Shown here piece after piece: positions 1 through 8,700 of a stretch of DNA of 32,939 nt (position 1 is the stretch's first letter; every line of letters begins with the position of its first letter). Source of the stretch: an uncultured Flavobacteriia bacterium (GTDB taxonomy: Bacteria; Bacteroidota; Bacteroidia; Flavobacteriales_D; Crocinitomicaceae); NCBI GenBank assembly GCA_903873915.1, contig CAIQQH010000010.1:1-32939 (forward strand), written 5' to 3'. The notes under the pieces are model-generated. The model worked only from the letters and a program-made list of their open reading frames with translations, searched no databases and was not told the DNA's origin. The position numbers were made by a program, and so were the translations under genes.

Positions 1-60
1 ATCGAACTCCTCTTACGGAAATCTATCTCTTTAGTTACACAACCTTTCCTCAAAAATAAT

Positions 61-80
61 CCCGCTAACGTTCTAACGGG
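61..80 (-). other. Leader hairpin downstream of the left-facing promoter
   Basis: Read on the minus strand this 20-mer folds as an 8-bp stem (CCCGTTAG with TTAGCGGG, two of the pairs being G-U) closed by a 4-base AACG loop. It is followed by a T-rich ATTATTTTT. It begins only a few bases after the predicted start of transcription, so it could be a 5' leader structure or an attenuator. The gene it would control is outside the window. Confidence 0.35.
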
Positions 81-84
81 GGCA

Positions 85-114
85 CAAAGATACTCAGTCT
101 TTTCATTCTTACAA
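85..114 (-). promoter_or_regulatory. Bacteroidetes-type promoter facing left out of the window
   Basis: On the minus strand TATCTTTG (complement of 85-92) fits the Bacteroidetes -7 consensus TAnnTTTG. A TTG (complement of 112-114) lies exactly 19 bases upstream, where the -33 element is expected. It would drive a gene lying to the left of the window. Both elements are seen; promoter activity is inferred. Confidence 0.5.
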
Positions 115-182
115 GGGTTTTGAACAATCTTTTTTTAATAATTTGGAAATACATTGGAAACATTGGCACACAGCACCAATTT

Positions 183-218
183 AAAATGAAGAATGAAAAA
201 TTAAAAATGAAGAATGAA
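183..218. repeat. 15-bp direct repeat at the pfkA 3' end
   Basis: The 15-mer AAAATGAAGAATGAA occurs at 183-197 and again at 204-218, separated by six A/T bases. It touches the 3' end of pfkA. No hairpin is present. It is one of several short degenerate direct-repeat tracts that occupy intergenic gaps in this window. Confidence 0.7.
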
Positions 219-221
219 TCG

Positions 222-1220
222 TCAATTCTTAAGAGCTCGCTCCGATCCTCCGATTGTATGTAACTCTTTAAGTAGTGTTAATAATCTTGCATCAGGCATC
301 GCGTGTTCCTTGATTGCACGGCTAATCGGACAGGCAACAATTTCATCACCCTTCATTCCAAGCGCCATGTTTGTCTCACCGGCCAACAAGCGATGAACAG
401 CTTCATTGCCAAGTCTCGTAGCGAGAATTCGGTCTTTCACACTCGGATTGCCTCCTCGTTGAATGTGTCCCAACACAGAATGCCGCAAGTCAAAACCAGG
501 CAACATGGGCTTCACCTTATTCATGATTTCCATAGCGTTTCCAGCATCATCGCCTTCAGCCACAATGATGATCGTTCCCCTACGTGCCCCTGAATTCTCG
601 CGGATATCGGCCGACAATTTCACCAAATCGGTCTTTTCTTCTGGAATTAATGCATACTCCGCTCCAGATGCAATGGCCGAATGTAAGGCAATGAATCCTG
701 CATCTCTTCCCATTACCTCGACAAAAAATACGCGATGATGACTACTTGCCGTGTCGCGGATTTTATCCACCGCATCAATTACGGTATTCAATGCGGTATC
801 AAATCCAATGGTATGATCCGTACCAAAGATGTCGTTGTCGATGGTTCCTGGTAATCCAATGATCGGAATATTCATTTCCTTGGACAACAAGCTTGCACCA
901 GTATAAGACCCGTCTCCTCCGATGACTACCAAGCCTTCAACTCCTTCCTTCTCCAAAAAAGCAATTGCCTTTTTTCGTCCTTCTAGTGTTCGAAATTCTT
1001 CACAACGAGCAGAACCCAAAACGGTTCCTCCATACTGTATGATATTGTCCACATCATTGTAGGTCAAAACTTTACCTCTTCCTTCAATCATCCCCATAAA
1101 TCCATCGTAAATCCCGAAAGGAACTACACCTTTATATAGGGCTGTTTTTACCACCGCTCGAATCGCGGCATTCATTCCGGGTGAATCTCCCCCTGAAGTG
1201 AGGACTGCAATCTTTTTCAT
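222..1220 (-). CDS. pfkA: ATP-dependent 6-phosphofructokinase
   Basis: Phosphorylates fructose-6-phosphate to fructose-1,6-bisphosphate, the committed step of glycolysis, in the cytoplasm. The nucleotide loop SGGDSPGMN (residues 9-17), GGDGS (101-105), the catalytic TIDND (126-130) with its Asp base, GRDAGF and HIQRGG are all intact. GGDGS followed by PGTIDND is the pattern of ATP-using bacterial PfkA rather than PPi-dependent forms. An in-frame ATG lies 8 codons upstream (1244), but alignment with the family begins at MKKIAVLTSGG, so the start is placed at 1220, giving 332 aa, a normal length. The gene diverges from the sigma-factor gene across about 67 bp. No operon partner is visible downstream within the window. 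The family assignment is secure; only the start is a choice. Confidence 0.96.
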   Translation of the reverse strand: MKKIAVLTSGGDSPGMNAAIRAVVKTALYKGVVPFGIYDGFMGMIEGRGKVLTYNDVDNIIQYGGTVLGSARCEEFRTLEGRKKAIAFLEKEGVEGLVVIGGDGSYTGASLLSKEMNIPIIGLPGTIDNDIFGTDHTIGFDTALNTVIDAVDKIRDTASSHHRVFFVEVMGRDAGFIALHSAIASGAEYALIPEEKTDLVKLSADIRENSGARRGTIIIVAEGDDAGNAMEIMNKVKPMLPGFDLRHSVLGHIQRGGNPSVKDRILATRLGNEAVHRLLAGETNMALGMKGDEIVACPISRAIKEHAMPDARLLTLLKELHTIGGSERALKN

Positions 1221-1287
1221 TCTATCAATATACACAAATTTCAACTAATTTTATGGAATTGATCGGTAACACACATCACACCACCGT

Positions 1288-1866
1288 ATGTTTGGTTTTA
1301 AACGCAAAGAATTTCGCCTCAAAACAGATGAGGAACTGATTGGATTGTACAAGTCCAACCGAAACGATTTGTGTATTGCTATACTCTACGAACGTTACGC
1401 TCATCTCGTTTTGGGTACCGCCATGAAGTACCTCAAGAATAGTCAAGATGCGGAGGATGTTTCAATGAACCTCTTCGAGAAATTACCACTTAAAATCCTC
1501 GAGCACGAAATCGCGTATTTCAAAGGATGGTTGTATCGGGTAGTCAAGAATGATTGTTTCATGATTCTGCGAAAGAAAAATCGCATTACTTCAGAGATTA
1601 CGGATTCAATGGAAATGACGAACGACGACATGCCAGGCCTTCAAATCGAAGATCAATTGCAAGTCTTGGAAGCCATTCTTCCGACCTTAAAAGAAGACCA
1701 ACGCATCTGTGTGGAACTGTTCTATATCAAGGACATGTCGTACCAGCAGATCAGTGAACACCTCAATATATCCATTTTAGCTGTAAAGTCAGCCATTCAA
1801 AACGGGAAACGGAACCTTAAAATCCGTCTAGAAACACATTCCGCATTCACCAACGAAAATGAATAA
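1288..1866 (+). CDS. RNA polymerase sigma-70 family factor (ECF-like)
   Basis: A 192-aa alternative sigma factor that would direct RNA polymerase to a small regulon. Region 2 runs from about residue 25 to 95 and contains the polymerase-binding stretch (DAEDVSMNLFEKL) and the -10 recognition helix (FKGWLYRVVKNDC). Region 4 lies at about 128-182, with LPTLKEDQRICVELFYIKDMSY followed by the helix-turn-helix YQQISEHLNISILAVKSAI. There is no region 1.1 or 3, as in ECF factors. The stop overlaps the start of the next gene by 8 bp, so the two are almost certainly co-translated, and that partner looks like a membrane regulator. The signal sensed is unknown. The gene diverges from pfkA; no convincing TAnnTTTG box was found upstream. 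Confidence 0.9.
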   Translation: MFGFKRKEFRLKTDEELIGLYKSNRNDLCIAILYERYAHLVLGTAMKYLKNSQDAEDVSMNLFEKLPLKILEHEIAYFKGWLYRVVKNDCFMILRKKNRITSEITDSMEMTNDDMPGLQIEDQLQVLEAILPTLKEDQRICVELFYIKDMSYQQISEHLNISILAVKSAIQNGKRNLKIRLETHSAFTNENE

Positions 1867-2917
1867 TTCAAACCACATATCCCGAAAGGACATTGAAACG
1901 TACCGCACTTCGAGCGATGCTCAGGAGCAGTTGCGGATCGAGCGTAAATCCCTTTCGGATGATTTTGACAGCGATGCCTTGGACGGCTGGAGTGATCCAT
2001 CCCTAAGTACTGAAGCATTGAAACGCATGGACAAACGCTTTAAATACAACAACACCTCATCTCTATGGTTTGGAGGACTTGTCATTGCCTCAATGTTCAG
2101 CATTGGCCTCTTCCTTTATTTTAGTCCAACAGCCGATCAAGCGAAAATCAAGCAAGCATCCGTGACCATAGAAAAAACTGATATCGTTCTGCCGGAAGCC
2201 ATCGAAGCCATGGACGAGCTCCCACAAACCGAGCAAATCACCGCCAGATCTGTCGTACAAACATTTACCGATCAGCAGAAAAATCCAGAATCAGAGCGCA
2301 CGACGCCTGTCATTTCGCCTGAATCAGATCCATTGCCTTTGCATAAACCAGAGTTGGTCATTCCCGAAACTGCGCTAAAGCGAGAAACCATTTCCGGCAA
2401 AGAAATCTACCTGCATGACCTCAAACTGCTCGATTACCGCGCCTACCGTTCACGACCAAGCGTCACCACAAAACAGATGGTGCTCACGGGCACGCCAGCG
2501 AATATTGGAGATGCAGCGATTAACGGCGACGAAGAACCCGAGTGGAAAGATGTTGAAATTCCCTACATCGATTACCTCGATAAAACGATGGAACTCTTCG
2601 CGAAGGGCTACAACAAGAAGGCCTTATCACGCTTTCAAACCATACTTGAGGCCTATCCAGATGACGTCAACGCCGGATTCTACGCAGGCATTTGTTACTT
2701 CAACCTCAAGGAATATGCGCAAGCCGAACGCTCCCTGAGTATTTGTCTTAGTTCCAAGTACAGTAATTTCTACGAAGAAGCCGAATGGTATGTCGCCAAG
2801 GGTTTATTGGCACAAGGGAAAAAAGACAAAGGAGCAGAGTTGCTTCGCGCGATTGTTTCGGCTGGTGGGTTCTATGCGAAGCAGGCGGAGGCAGAACTGA
2901 AGAAATTTAATTACTAA
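1859..2917 (+). CDS. Membrane-anchored TPR protein, probable anti-sigma partner
   Basis: A 352-aa single-pass inner-membrane protein. The cytoplasmic N-terminus (residues about 9-46, RKDIETYRTSS...DALDGW) resembles the short sigma-binding segment found in many Bacteroidetes proteins encoded after ECF sigma genes. One transmembrane helix lies at about 69-89 (LWFGGLVIASMFSIGLFLYF). A low-complexity Pro/Glu-rich periplasmic linker follows to about 190. The C-terminal third (about 235-352) carries tetratricopeptide-like helices (ALSRFQTILEAYPDD, AGFYAGICYFNLKEY, AERSLSICL). It starts inside the sigma gene (8-bp overlap). The anti-sigma role is inferred from position, topology and the N-terminal pattern; no classical zinc-finger anti-sigma motif is present. 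TPRs suggest a protein partner on the periplasmic side. Confidence 0.75.
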   Translation: MNNSNHISRKDIETYRTSSDAQEQLRIERKSLSDDFDSDALDGWSDPSLSTEALKRMDKRFKYNNTSSLWFGGLVIASMFSIGLFLYFSPTADQAKIKQASVTIEKTDIVLPEAIEAMDELPQTEQITARSVVQTFTDQQKNPESERTTPVISPESDPLPLHKPELVIPETALKRETISGKEIYLHDLKLLDYRAYRSRPSVTTKQMVLTGTPANIGDAAINGDEEPEWKDVEIPYIDYLDKTMELFAKGYNKKALSRFQTILEAYPDDVNAGFYAGICYFNLKEYAQAERSLSICLSSKYSNFYEEAEWYVAKGLLAQGKKDKGAELLRAIVSAGGFYAKQAEAELKKFNY

Positions 2918-2968
2918 TTACTAGTTACGAATGACTAATTGGTGATCTCGATTCGGAATTGAAAATTG

Positions 2969-3050
2969 GATGCTTCGTAATTTGATGTTTCACAATTTGA
3001 TGCTGCGCAATTAAAAATTTGATGCTTCGCAATTTGTTGTTTTACAATAT
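2969..3050. repeat. Degenerate 15-bp tandem repeats
   Basis: Five imperfect units related to GATGCTTCGCAATTT follow one another at 2969-2983, 2984-2998, 2999-3020 (with a 7-bp A/T insertion), 3021-3035 and 3036-3050. The tract lies between the TPR gene and the convergent regulator gene and contains no open frame worth calling. Confidence 0.7.
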
Positions 3051-3072
3051 GATGGTAGTAATACTCACTTCG

Positions 3073-3114
3073 TAACTCGTAACTCATAACTCATAACTCA
3101 TAACTCGTAACTCG
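3073..3114. repeat. 7-bp microsatellite (TAACTCR)6
   Basis: Six tandem heptamers TAACTCG or TAACTCA run without interruption just beyond the 3' end of the convergent regulator gene. The same heptamer array recurs at 11614-11641, so it is a dispersed intergenic element of this genome rather than a local slip. Confidence 0.8.
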
Positions 3115-3123
3115 AAACTAAAA

Positions 3124-3510
3124 TCACTTCGTTTTCAGTAGCGCATTGATCTCACTCAGGTAAACGATTTCCTTCCCCAGTTGTTCGGTGCGTTCGCGGC
3201 ACGAAGAAAGTTCCTGTTCTGATGTTGCGAGTGCTACCGCCATATTCGCCATTGAACCATAGCGTTGTGCCATTTCATTGGCCATAGGTAAATTGGGGTA
3301 CTGCAGTTGCTGGGCCATGCTGTAGGGTTCAAAAAAGTTGCAATCGAGAACGTGAGAAATTGTAGCGAGAAGATCGGTATCGATGGATTTTCGTTGGAAG
3401 ATATCGTACACATTTTGGCTAGTGCGGTTGATTCTTCGGGCAAACTCACTCTTCTTCATTCCCGTCTCTTCCAAGCGCGCTTTGATCAATTGCCCAATGT
3501 GAATTTCCAT
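3124..3510 (-). CDS. XRE-type helix-turn-helix regulator with coiled-coil tail
   Basis: A 128-aa cytoplasmic DNA-binding protein. Residues about 7-60 form an XRE/Cro-like helix-turn-helix: IGQLIKARLEETGMKKSEFARRI, then the recognition segment around RTSQNVYDIFQRKSID, and a closing helix DLLATISHVLDCNFF. The C-terminal part (about 95-128) is a charged heptad-like helix (SEQELSSCRERTEQLGKEIVYL) likely to dimerise. This layout is common for short Bacteroidetes phage- or host-type regulators. It is transcribed away from the SIR2-like remnant and the accessory genes, so it may once have controlled them, but that is only positional. A TAAATTTG box lies about 12 bp before the start codon, predicting a very short leader. 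Confidence 0.8.
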   Translation of the reverse strand: MEIHIGQLIKARLEETGMKKSEFARRINRTSQNVYDIFQRKSIDTDLLATISHVLDCNFFEPYSMAQQLQYPNLPMANEMAQRYGSMANMAVALATSEQELSSCRERTEQLGKEIVYLSEINALLKTK

Positions 3511-3521
3511 GGGACAAGTAT

Positions 3522-3529
3522 CAAATTTA
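3522..3529 (-). promoter_or_regulatory. -7 promoter box for the XRE regulator
   Basis: TAAATTTG on the minus strand matches TAnnTTTG and sits 12 bp upstream of the regulator's ATG. No clear TTG -33 element is visible at the usual distance, so the call is tentative. Confidence 0.35.
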
Positions 3530-3709
3530 TTTTGATGATTATGAAAGCATTACATTCCGTTTTCTTTGTTGTTTTTGTCAGTTTTATTTTATTGTTTTGT
3601 ATAGTTAAGTTTTTTCACCTCAGATTGAAGGAATCACGGCCAATTGGAAAAGTTGTGATTATAGGAGGGCGAACGAACAAAAACGAGTCGAAATTGACGT
3701 GAATACTGA

Positions 3710-3850
3710 ATGGAGAAGGGCATTAATAAAGAATTTTTAAAATTACTTGAGGATCCGAATGTACGATTCACAGTGATTCTCGGCTCTGGGTTTCATCATC
3801 AGGCGCTTGGTGGGAATTCGGTGTTGAGTAATTGGGGACATTTTTTATAA
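3710..3850 (+). pseudogene. Truncated SIR2-like domain fragment
   Basis: A 46-codon open frame encodes a peptide that resembles the N-terminus of SIR2-like (NAD-binding Rossmann) proteins found in bacterial defence loci. Near its N-terminus is NKEFLKLLEDPNVRFTVILG, leading into the glycine-rich LGSGFHHQALG, which would be the NAD-binding loop, and then an LSNWGHFL segment. The frame then stops, and no continuation of the domain (some 200 residues) is recognisable in the 54 bp before the next gene. I read it as the stub of a deleted gene. The SIR2 assignment rests on one motif and its setting, so it is moderate. Confidence 0.45.
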
Positions 3851-3904
3851 TGATGCTTTTACGACACGTAATACTGAAAAGAATTAAAACTAAATAACCA
3901 TTTT

Positions 3905-4486
3905 ATGAAAAACATCTATTTTTCTCGACTCACCCCTAATTTCAATAATTGGAATAAATCATCGGGAAGAGACGGTAAATGTACGGCAGTAGATCCCAAC
4001 AAACCACTCTATGAAGAAACACATGGTTTCGGTTGGGAAGAATGGTTGTTTGAGGAGTACTATGAAAATCTTACTAAACCGGAGTACATCTGTAATGGAT
4101 TTGTACAAGCATTTAACCATCAAAACCAGGATAAAGATCATGTTGACCGACTTTACCTTTATACCAAATTGTGTAAAAACAAAATGGGGCATGATCCGGG
4201 GTGTTATTTTGTCGGATACATTGACAATGTAAAACGAATTGAACCTATTACGAAAGTTCAACGTGAAGTCCAAGCAGATTTAAGCGCTAGAGATATTCAT
4301 GACAATTTATTTATACCGATGCTTTCTTTTGCCAAGAACATTTCCTTCAAGGTAAAGGATGTTCATGTTGAGTTTCCAATGGTCTACCAACAGCCAATTC
4401 AATTGATTAGGGGTCAATTTCGATTCTCCTTATATGATTTAAATGATCACCCAAATTTTTTAACAGAAATCAATAATTATTTATGA
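3905..4486 (+). CDS. Uncharacterised 193-aa cytoplasmic protein
   Basis: No family recognised with confidence. The protein has no signal peptide or membrane segment. It opens with MKNIYFSRLTPNFNNWNKSS, then GRDGKC, a GFGWEEWLFEEYY segment rich in aromatic and acidic residues, a central beta-rich stretch (DRLYLYTKLC...GCYFVGYIDNV), and a closing GQFRFSLYDLNDHP. The aromatic 'GFG-EEWLF' followed by a 'YFVGYI' strand recalls N-terminal modules I associate with restriction-type nucleases, but no nuclease motif (HNH, PD-ExK) is present, so it could be a stand-alone or truncated module. Its stop is separated by one base from the ATG of the secreted beta-helix gene, implying translational coupling, an odd pairing for a cytoplasmic protein. 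It lies just after a SIR2-like stub. Confidence 0.7.
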   Translation: MKNIYFSRLTPNFNNWNKSSGRDGKCTAVDPNKPLYEETHGFGWEEWLFEEYYENLTKPEYICNGFVQAFNHQNQDKDHVDRLYLYTKLCKNKMGHDPGCYFVGYIDNVKRIEPITKVQREVQADLSARDIHDNLFIPMLSFAKNISFKVKDVHVEFPMVYQQPIQLIRGQFRFSLYDLNDHPNFLTEINNYL

Positions 4487-4487
4487 T

Positions 4488-5777
4488 ATGAAAAAATTAC
4501 TATTGATAACGCTACTTGCGTCTTCTATGAACGCACTTGCAATTGACCGTTTCGTAGATCCCAATTTATCCAGTGGCAATGGAACAACACTCTTTACGAC
4601 AATTGCATCTGCTGTGACTGCCTCAGTAAATGGAGACCGAATATTAATTGTTTCCGGAACATACAATGAACCAACATTAACCTTGAGTAAATCCTTAACC
4701 TTGCTATCACAAACTGCAGGGACCACGATAAACTACAACGGAAACATAGTAATTGCAGGGTTTCCTGGAATGAAGTTGGAGATTCTTGGATTTAATTTAG
4801 GAATCTATTCTGCTTCATCAAATGTGATTACCGGAGGTAGTGGAACGAACAGAGCAAAGGTAAGTTTCATTGATTGTAAAATGACTAACCTCTCAATTGA
4901 TCAGGATTATTATGAAATGAATAGTGCCAGGTGCGCAATGACTGGAGCAACTACTTTTCGTTATGGGAATTTTGTGGTTTCCAAAACGAATGATTTGACG
5001 GTTAATGATGAACCAAACTCGAATAGTATAACCGATAGAATTTTAATTGCAGCTGATACCGTAATAAATATTCTTTATTATTCGAATGACGACTGTAAAT
5101 TTCTCATATCCAATAATTTATTAAAAAAAATTCAAATTCTTAAATGGAATACATTAAGCAATATTTCGAATAGAATAACAAACAATGAATTCGTAAATAA
5201 TACTCAAGTATTAATCGCAAAAAACCCACCTAATTATAATTTGGTATTCAGCAGTAACTTATTTATTGGCACATATACTTTTTATGCTCAAAATTCCAAT
5301 GCATGTGGAGCATGCGTTGATGGGGTTGCTGGTAATTGGGGGCAAGGTTTATGTTGGGGTCTACAAGGAGGCTGTTGCGCAGGATACTGTATTTCAGAAA
5401 ATAGTCCAACTCTTTCGTACTCTTCATCGTATTCAATTTTCCCGTCTCCAACGGCAACTGGCTTTTTTCAATGGACTTACAACGGAATCAATTTACCTTG
5501 TACAATCCCATCGGGGAGTCAGCCATTGGTATTAACAAATATTATAGGTACTGCAGGAACGAACATTGATGCAGGAAACCCAAACCATGAGTACTATGAC
5601 ATTGATTTAACAATTAATGACAGAGGAAGAACAGGTGGGCCATATAGTATCTTGAACTACAATCCTTCCATAAACCCTTCAAGTGGGAAAGCTTTTGTAT
5701 TCGACATAGAGATGCCGACAGATTTGTTTCCTGGACAACAAGTGGATATCAAATCAAAAGGATACCATAAAAACTAA
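4488..5777 (+). CDS. Secreted parallel beta-helix protein
   Basis: A 429-aa exported protein. The signal peptide covers residues 1-18 (MKKLLLITLLASSMNALA, cleavage before IDRF). The mature protein starts with DRFVDPNLSSGNGTTLFTTI, SAVTASVNGDRILIVSGTYN and TLTLSKSLTLLS, the usual opening of right-handed beta-helix (pectin-lyase-fold) proteins in Bacteroidetes, followed by irregular Asn-rich coils. A Cys-rich insertion (CGACVDG...GGCCAGYC) lies at about 272-302 and may be disulfide-bonded. The C-terminus ends in IEMPTDLFPGQQVDIKSKGY with no type A or B sorting domain, so it probably goes no further than the periplasm or uses an unrecognised signal. No catalytic residues of polysaccharide lyases can be assigned. 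Coupled to the gene before it and 5 bp from the large repeat protein after it. Confidence 0.8.
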   Translation: MKKLLLITLLASSMNALAIDRFVDPNLSSGNGTTLFTTIASAVTASVNGDRILIVSGTYNEPTLTLSKSLTLLSQTAGTTINYNGNIVIAGFPGMKLEILGFNLGIYSASSNVITGGSGTNRAKVSFIDCKMTNLSIDQDYYEMNSARCAMTGATTFRYGNFVVSKTNDLTVNDEPNSNSITDRILIAADTVINILYYSNDDCKFLISNNLLKKIQILKWNTLSNISNRITNNEFVNNTQVLIAKNPPNYNLVFSSNLFIGTYTFYAQNSNACGACVDGVAGNWGQGLCWGLQGGCCAGYCISENSPTLSYSSSYSIFPSPTATGFFQWTYNGINLPCTIPSGSQPLVLTNIIGTAGTNIDAGNPNHEYYDIDLTINDRGRTGGPYSILNYNPSINPSSGKAFVFDIEMPTDLFPGQQVDIKSKGYHKN

Positions 5778-5782
5778 TAATT

Positions 5783-8700
5783 ATGAAGCAGTTTTTATTT
5801 ATTCTTGCCTTTACCGTTTCTTTTTTCTCTTTAGCACAACCAGATATTAAAGGTGGGGAGTATTTTTTAGGGTCAATTGATCCCGGAAATGGGAATGGTA
5901 CATCCTTTACTGTCAATGATGGAGGATGGGATGAAGCAATTGAAAGTATCATTGCAAGTGCACAGACCGTCCCAAATACGACTTCTCCTATTTTGATAAA
6001 CATCCGACTAAAGGACAATTCAAACAATTGGGGGCCTTTATTTAAAAAAACGCTTTTTATTAACGGCGGGATTTCGAGTACGCGGTCTGTAGACATTATC
6101 TATGCTGAGTATTTTTTTGGTGTTTTTGACCCTGGGGTAGGTCAGGGAACACCTATACTTGCTTTTGATGGTGCTTTTGATGATGCGGTTGAATCGGTAT
6201 TGAGAACGAATGCGACTTGGACGATCACAAATCAACCAACCTTATTCAACATTAGAATGAAGGATGCTTATGGAAATTGGGGGCCTTTGTTTAAAAAAAC
6301 TATTTTTCCTTATGGGGCTAATCCAAACGCTGAATTGATAACGCAGGGGAGTAGCATGAGCGTTTGTCCAAATTCTAATGTGACCCTTTCATACAATGGA
6401 CCAAATGGTTACACCCCGACTTGGTTTAATGGGTCAACATCGGCAAGTATAACATTTCCGGTGACTTCTGTTGGCTACTATGGGGTTACGGCTACTTTAG
6501 GAAATAGCACTTACAATGACAGTATTTATATCGATTTTTTACCAGCTCCAACACCAACTATTTCACCTTCAGGATCTATTTTAGTTTGTGGTTCTAGTGC
6601 AATAACACTTACAACCCCCGTAATATCAAATACAACATACCAATGGTATTCCAATGGGTCAATTATTTCAGGTGCTACAAGTTCCAATTATTTGCCCTCA
6701 CAAGCCGGTAATTACTATGTTACAGCAACCTCATCACTGAACGGTTGCATTGGGAATTCAAGTTCAACAAATTTATTTACTGTGGCTACAATTACTCCAA
6801 ATGGGAGTAATTCGAGTTGTACAAGTCCTGTTTTACTGTCTGCCCCAACTGGAACAGGAAATACCTATCAATGGAAATTGAACGGAGTAAATATTGGTGG
6901 AGCAACATCCTCAACATATAATGCCACAACTTCAGGAAATTACACTGTAACAATTACAAATGGTGCATGCAGTTCAACTTCAAACGTTACTATTGTTGCG
7001 ATCACCACAGGTCCTACAGCTCCTACTATAAGTGCAAGTGGACTAACATCATTCTGCTCGGGGGGATCAGTTACTTTAACTTCATCGAGTGCAACAGGCA
7101 ATACTTGGTCAAATGGTGCAACGAGTCAATCCTTTACTGTTTCTACAAGCGGAAACTATACGGTAACAGTTTCAAATGGAACCTGCAGTGCAACCTCAAG
7201 TTCAACGATCGTAACCGTAAATCCAGTTCCAACAACCCCAACGATCAGTGCAAGTGGACCAACAACTTTTTGTTCAGGAGGATCAGTGACATTAACTTCA
7301 TCGAGTGCGACAGGTAATACTTGGTCCAATGGTGCAACAAGTCAATCAATTACTGTATCGACGAGTGGTAATTATACGGTGACTGTTTCCAATGGAACGT
7401 GCAGCGCAACTTCAAGCCCAACAACTGTTTCAGTAAATTCAGCTCCGTCAACACCAACAATTAATGCTAGTGGTGCGACAACCTTCTGTTCGGGAGGATC
7501 AGTTACATTAACTTCCTCAAGTGCGACAGGCAATACTTGGGCAAATGGTGCAACAAGTCAATCCATTAATGTTTCTACAAGCGGAAACTATACGGTAATA
7601 GTTTCAAATGGAACCTGCAGTGTAAACTCAATTTCAACGACCGTAACCGTAAATCCAGTTCCAACAACGCCAACTATTAGCGCCAATGGACCAACATCAT
7701 TCTGCACAGGCGGGTCAGTTACATTGACTTCATCTAGCGCGACAGGTAATACTTGGTCAAATGGTGCAACTAGTCAATCCATCAGCGTGAGTGCAAGTGG
7801 AAACTACACGGTAACCGTATCCAATGGAACTTGCAGTGCGACATCGAGTCCAACGACCGTAACCGTAAATCCAGTTCCAACAACGCCAACTATTAGCGCC
7901 AATGGACCAACATCATTCTGCACAGGCGGGTCAGTTACATTGACTTCATCGAGTGCCACAGGCAACGCATGGTCAAACGGCTCAACAAGTCAATCGATAA
8001 ACGTAAGTGCAAGCGGAAACTATACAGTAACCGTATCCAATGGAACTTGCAGCGCGACATCGAGTCCAACGACCTTAACCGTAAATCCAGTTCCAACAAC
8101 GCCAACTATTAGCGCCAATGGACCAACATCATTCTGCACAGGCGGGTCAGTTACATTGACTTCATCGAGTGCCACAGGCAACGCATGGTTAAACGGCTCA
8201 ACAAGTCAATCGATAAACGTAAGTGCAAGCGGAAACTATACAGTAACAGTTTCCAATGGAACGTGCAGTGCAACATCAAGTCCAACAACTGTTTCAGTAA
8301 ATTCGATTCCGTTAACACCAACGATTAGTACAAGTGGGGCGACAGCTTTCTGTTCAGGTGGATCTGTAACATTAACCTCATCAAGTGCAACTGGTAATAC
8401 TTGGTCAAATGGTGCAACAAGTCAATCAATAACTGTTTCTACAGCAGGAACATATACGGTTACAGTTTCCAATGGAACTTGCAGTGCAACATCAAGTCCA
8501 ACAACTGTTTCAGTAAATTCGATTCCGTTAACACCAACGATTAGTACAAGTGGGGCGACAGCTTTCTGTTCGGGTGGATCTGTAATATTAACCTCATCAA
8601 GTGCAACAGGAAATACTTGGTCTAATGGTGCAACGAGTCAATCCATTACTGTTTCCACAACTGGAACGTATACAGTTGCGGTTTCCAATGGAACTTGCAA

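Larger units (their letters stand above)
3511..3904. other. 394-bp AT-rich gap between regulator and accessory genes
   Basis: Apart from the regulator's promoter box and the SIR2-like stub at 3710-3850, this gap is AT-rich. It contains a 53-codon hydrophobic frame (3541-3702) that has one predicted membrane helix followed by basic residues; I do not call it as a gene. The last 50 bp include AACTAAATAAC (from 3888), which also occurs at 10319 upstream of the LamG gene. Confidence 0.5.

Noticed and set aside
1..123. Open frame running in from the left edge on the plus strand (40 codons to TGA at 121)
   Set aside because: It runs across the left-facing promoter and the hairpin on the other strand and has no recognisable protein pattern.
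3541..3702. 53-codon frame with one hydrophobic helix followed by basic residues
   Set aside because: It lies in the AT-rich promoter region of the XRE gene, has no visible upstream signal, and hydrophobic frames arise easily from T-rich DNA.
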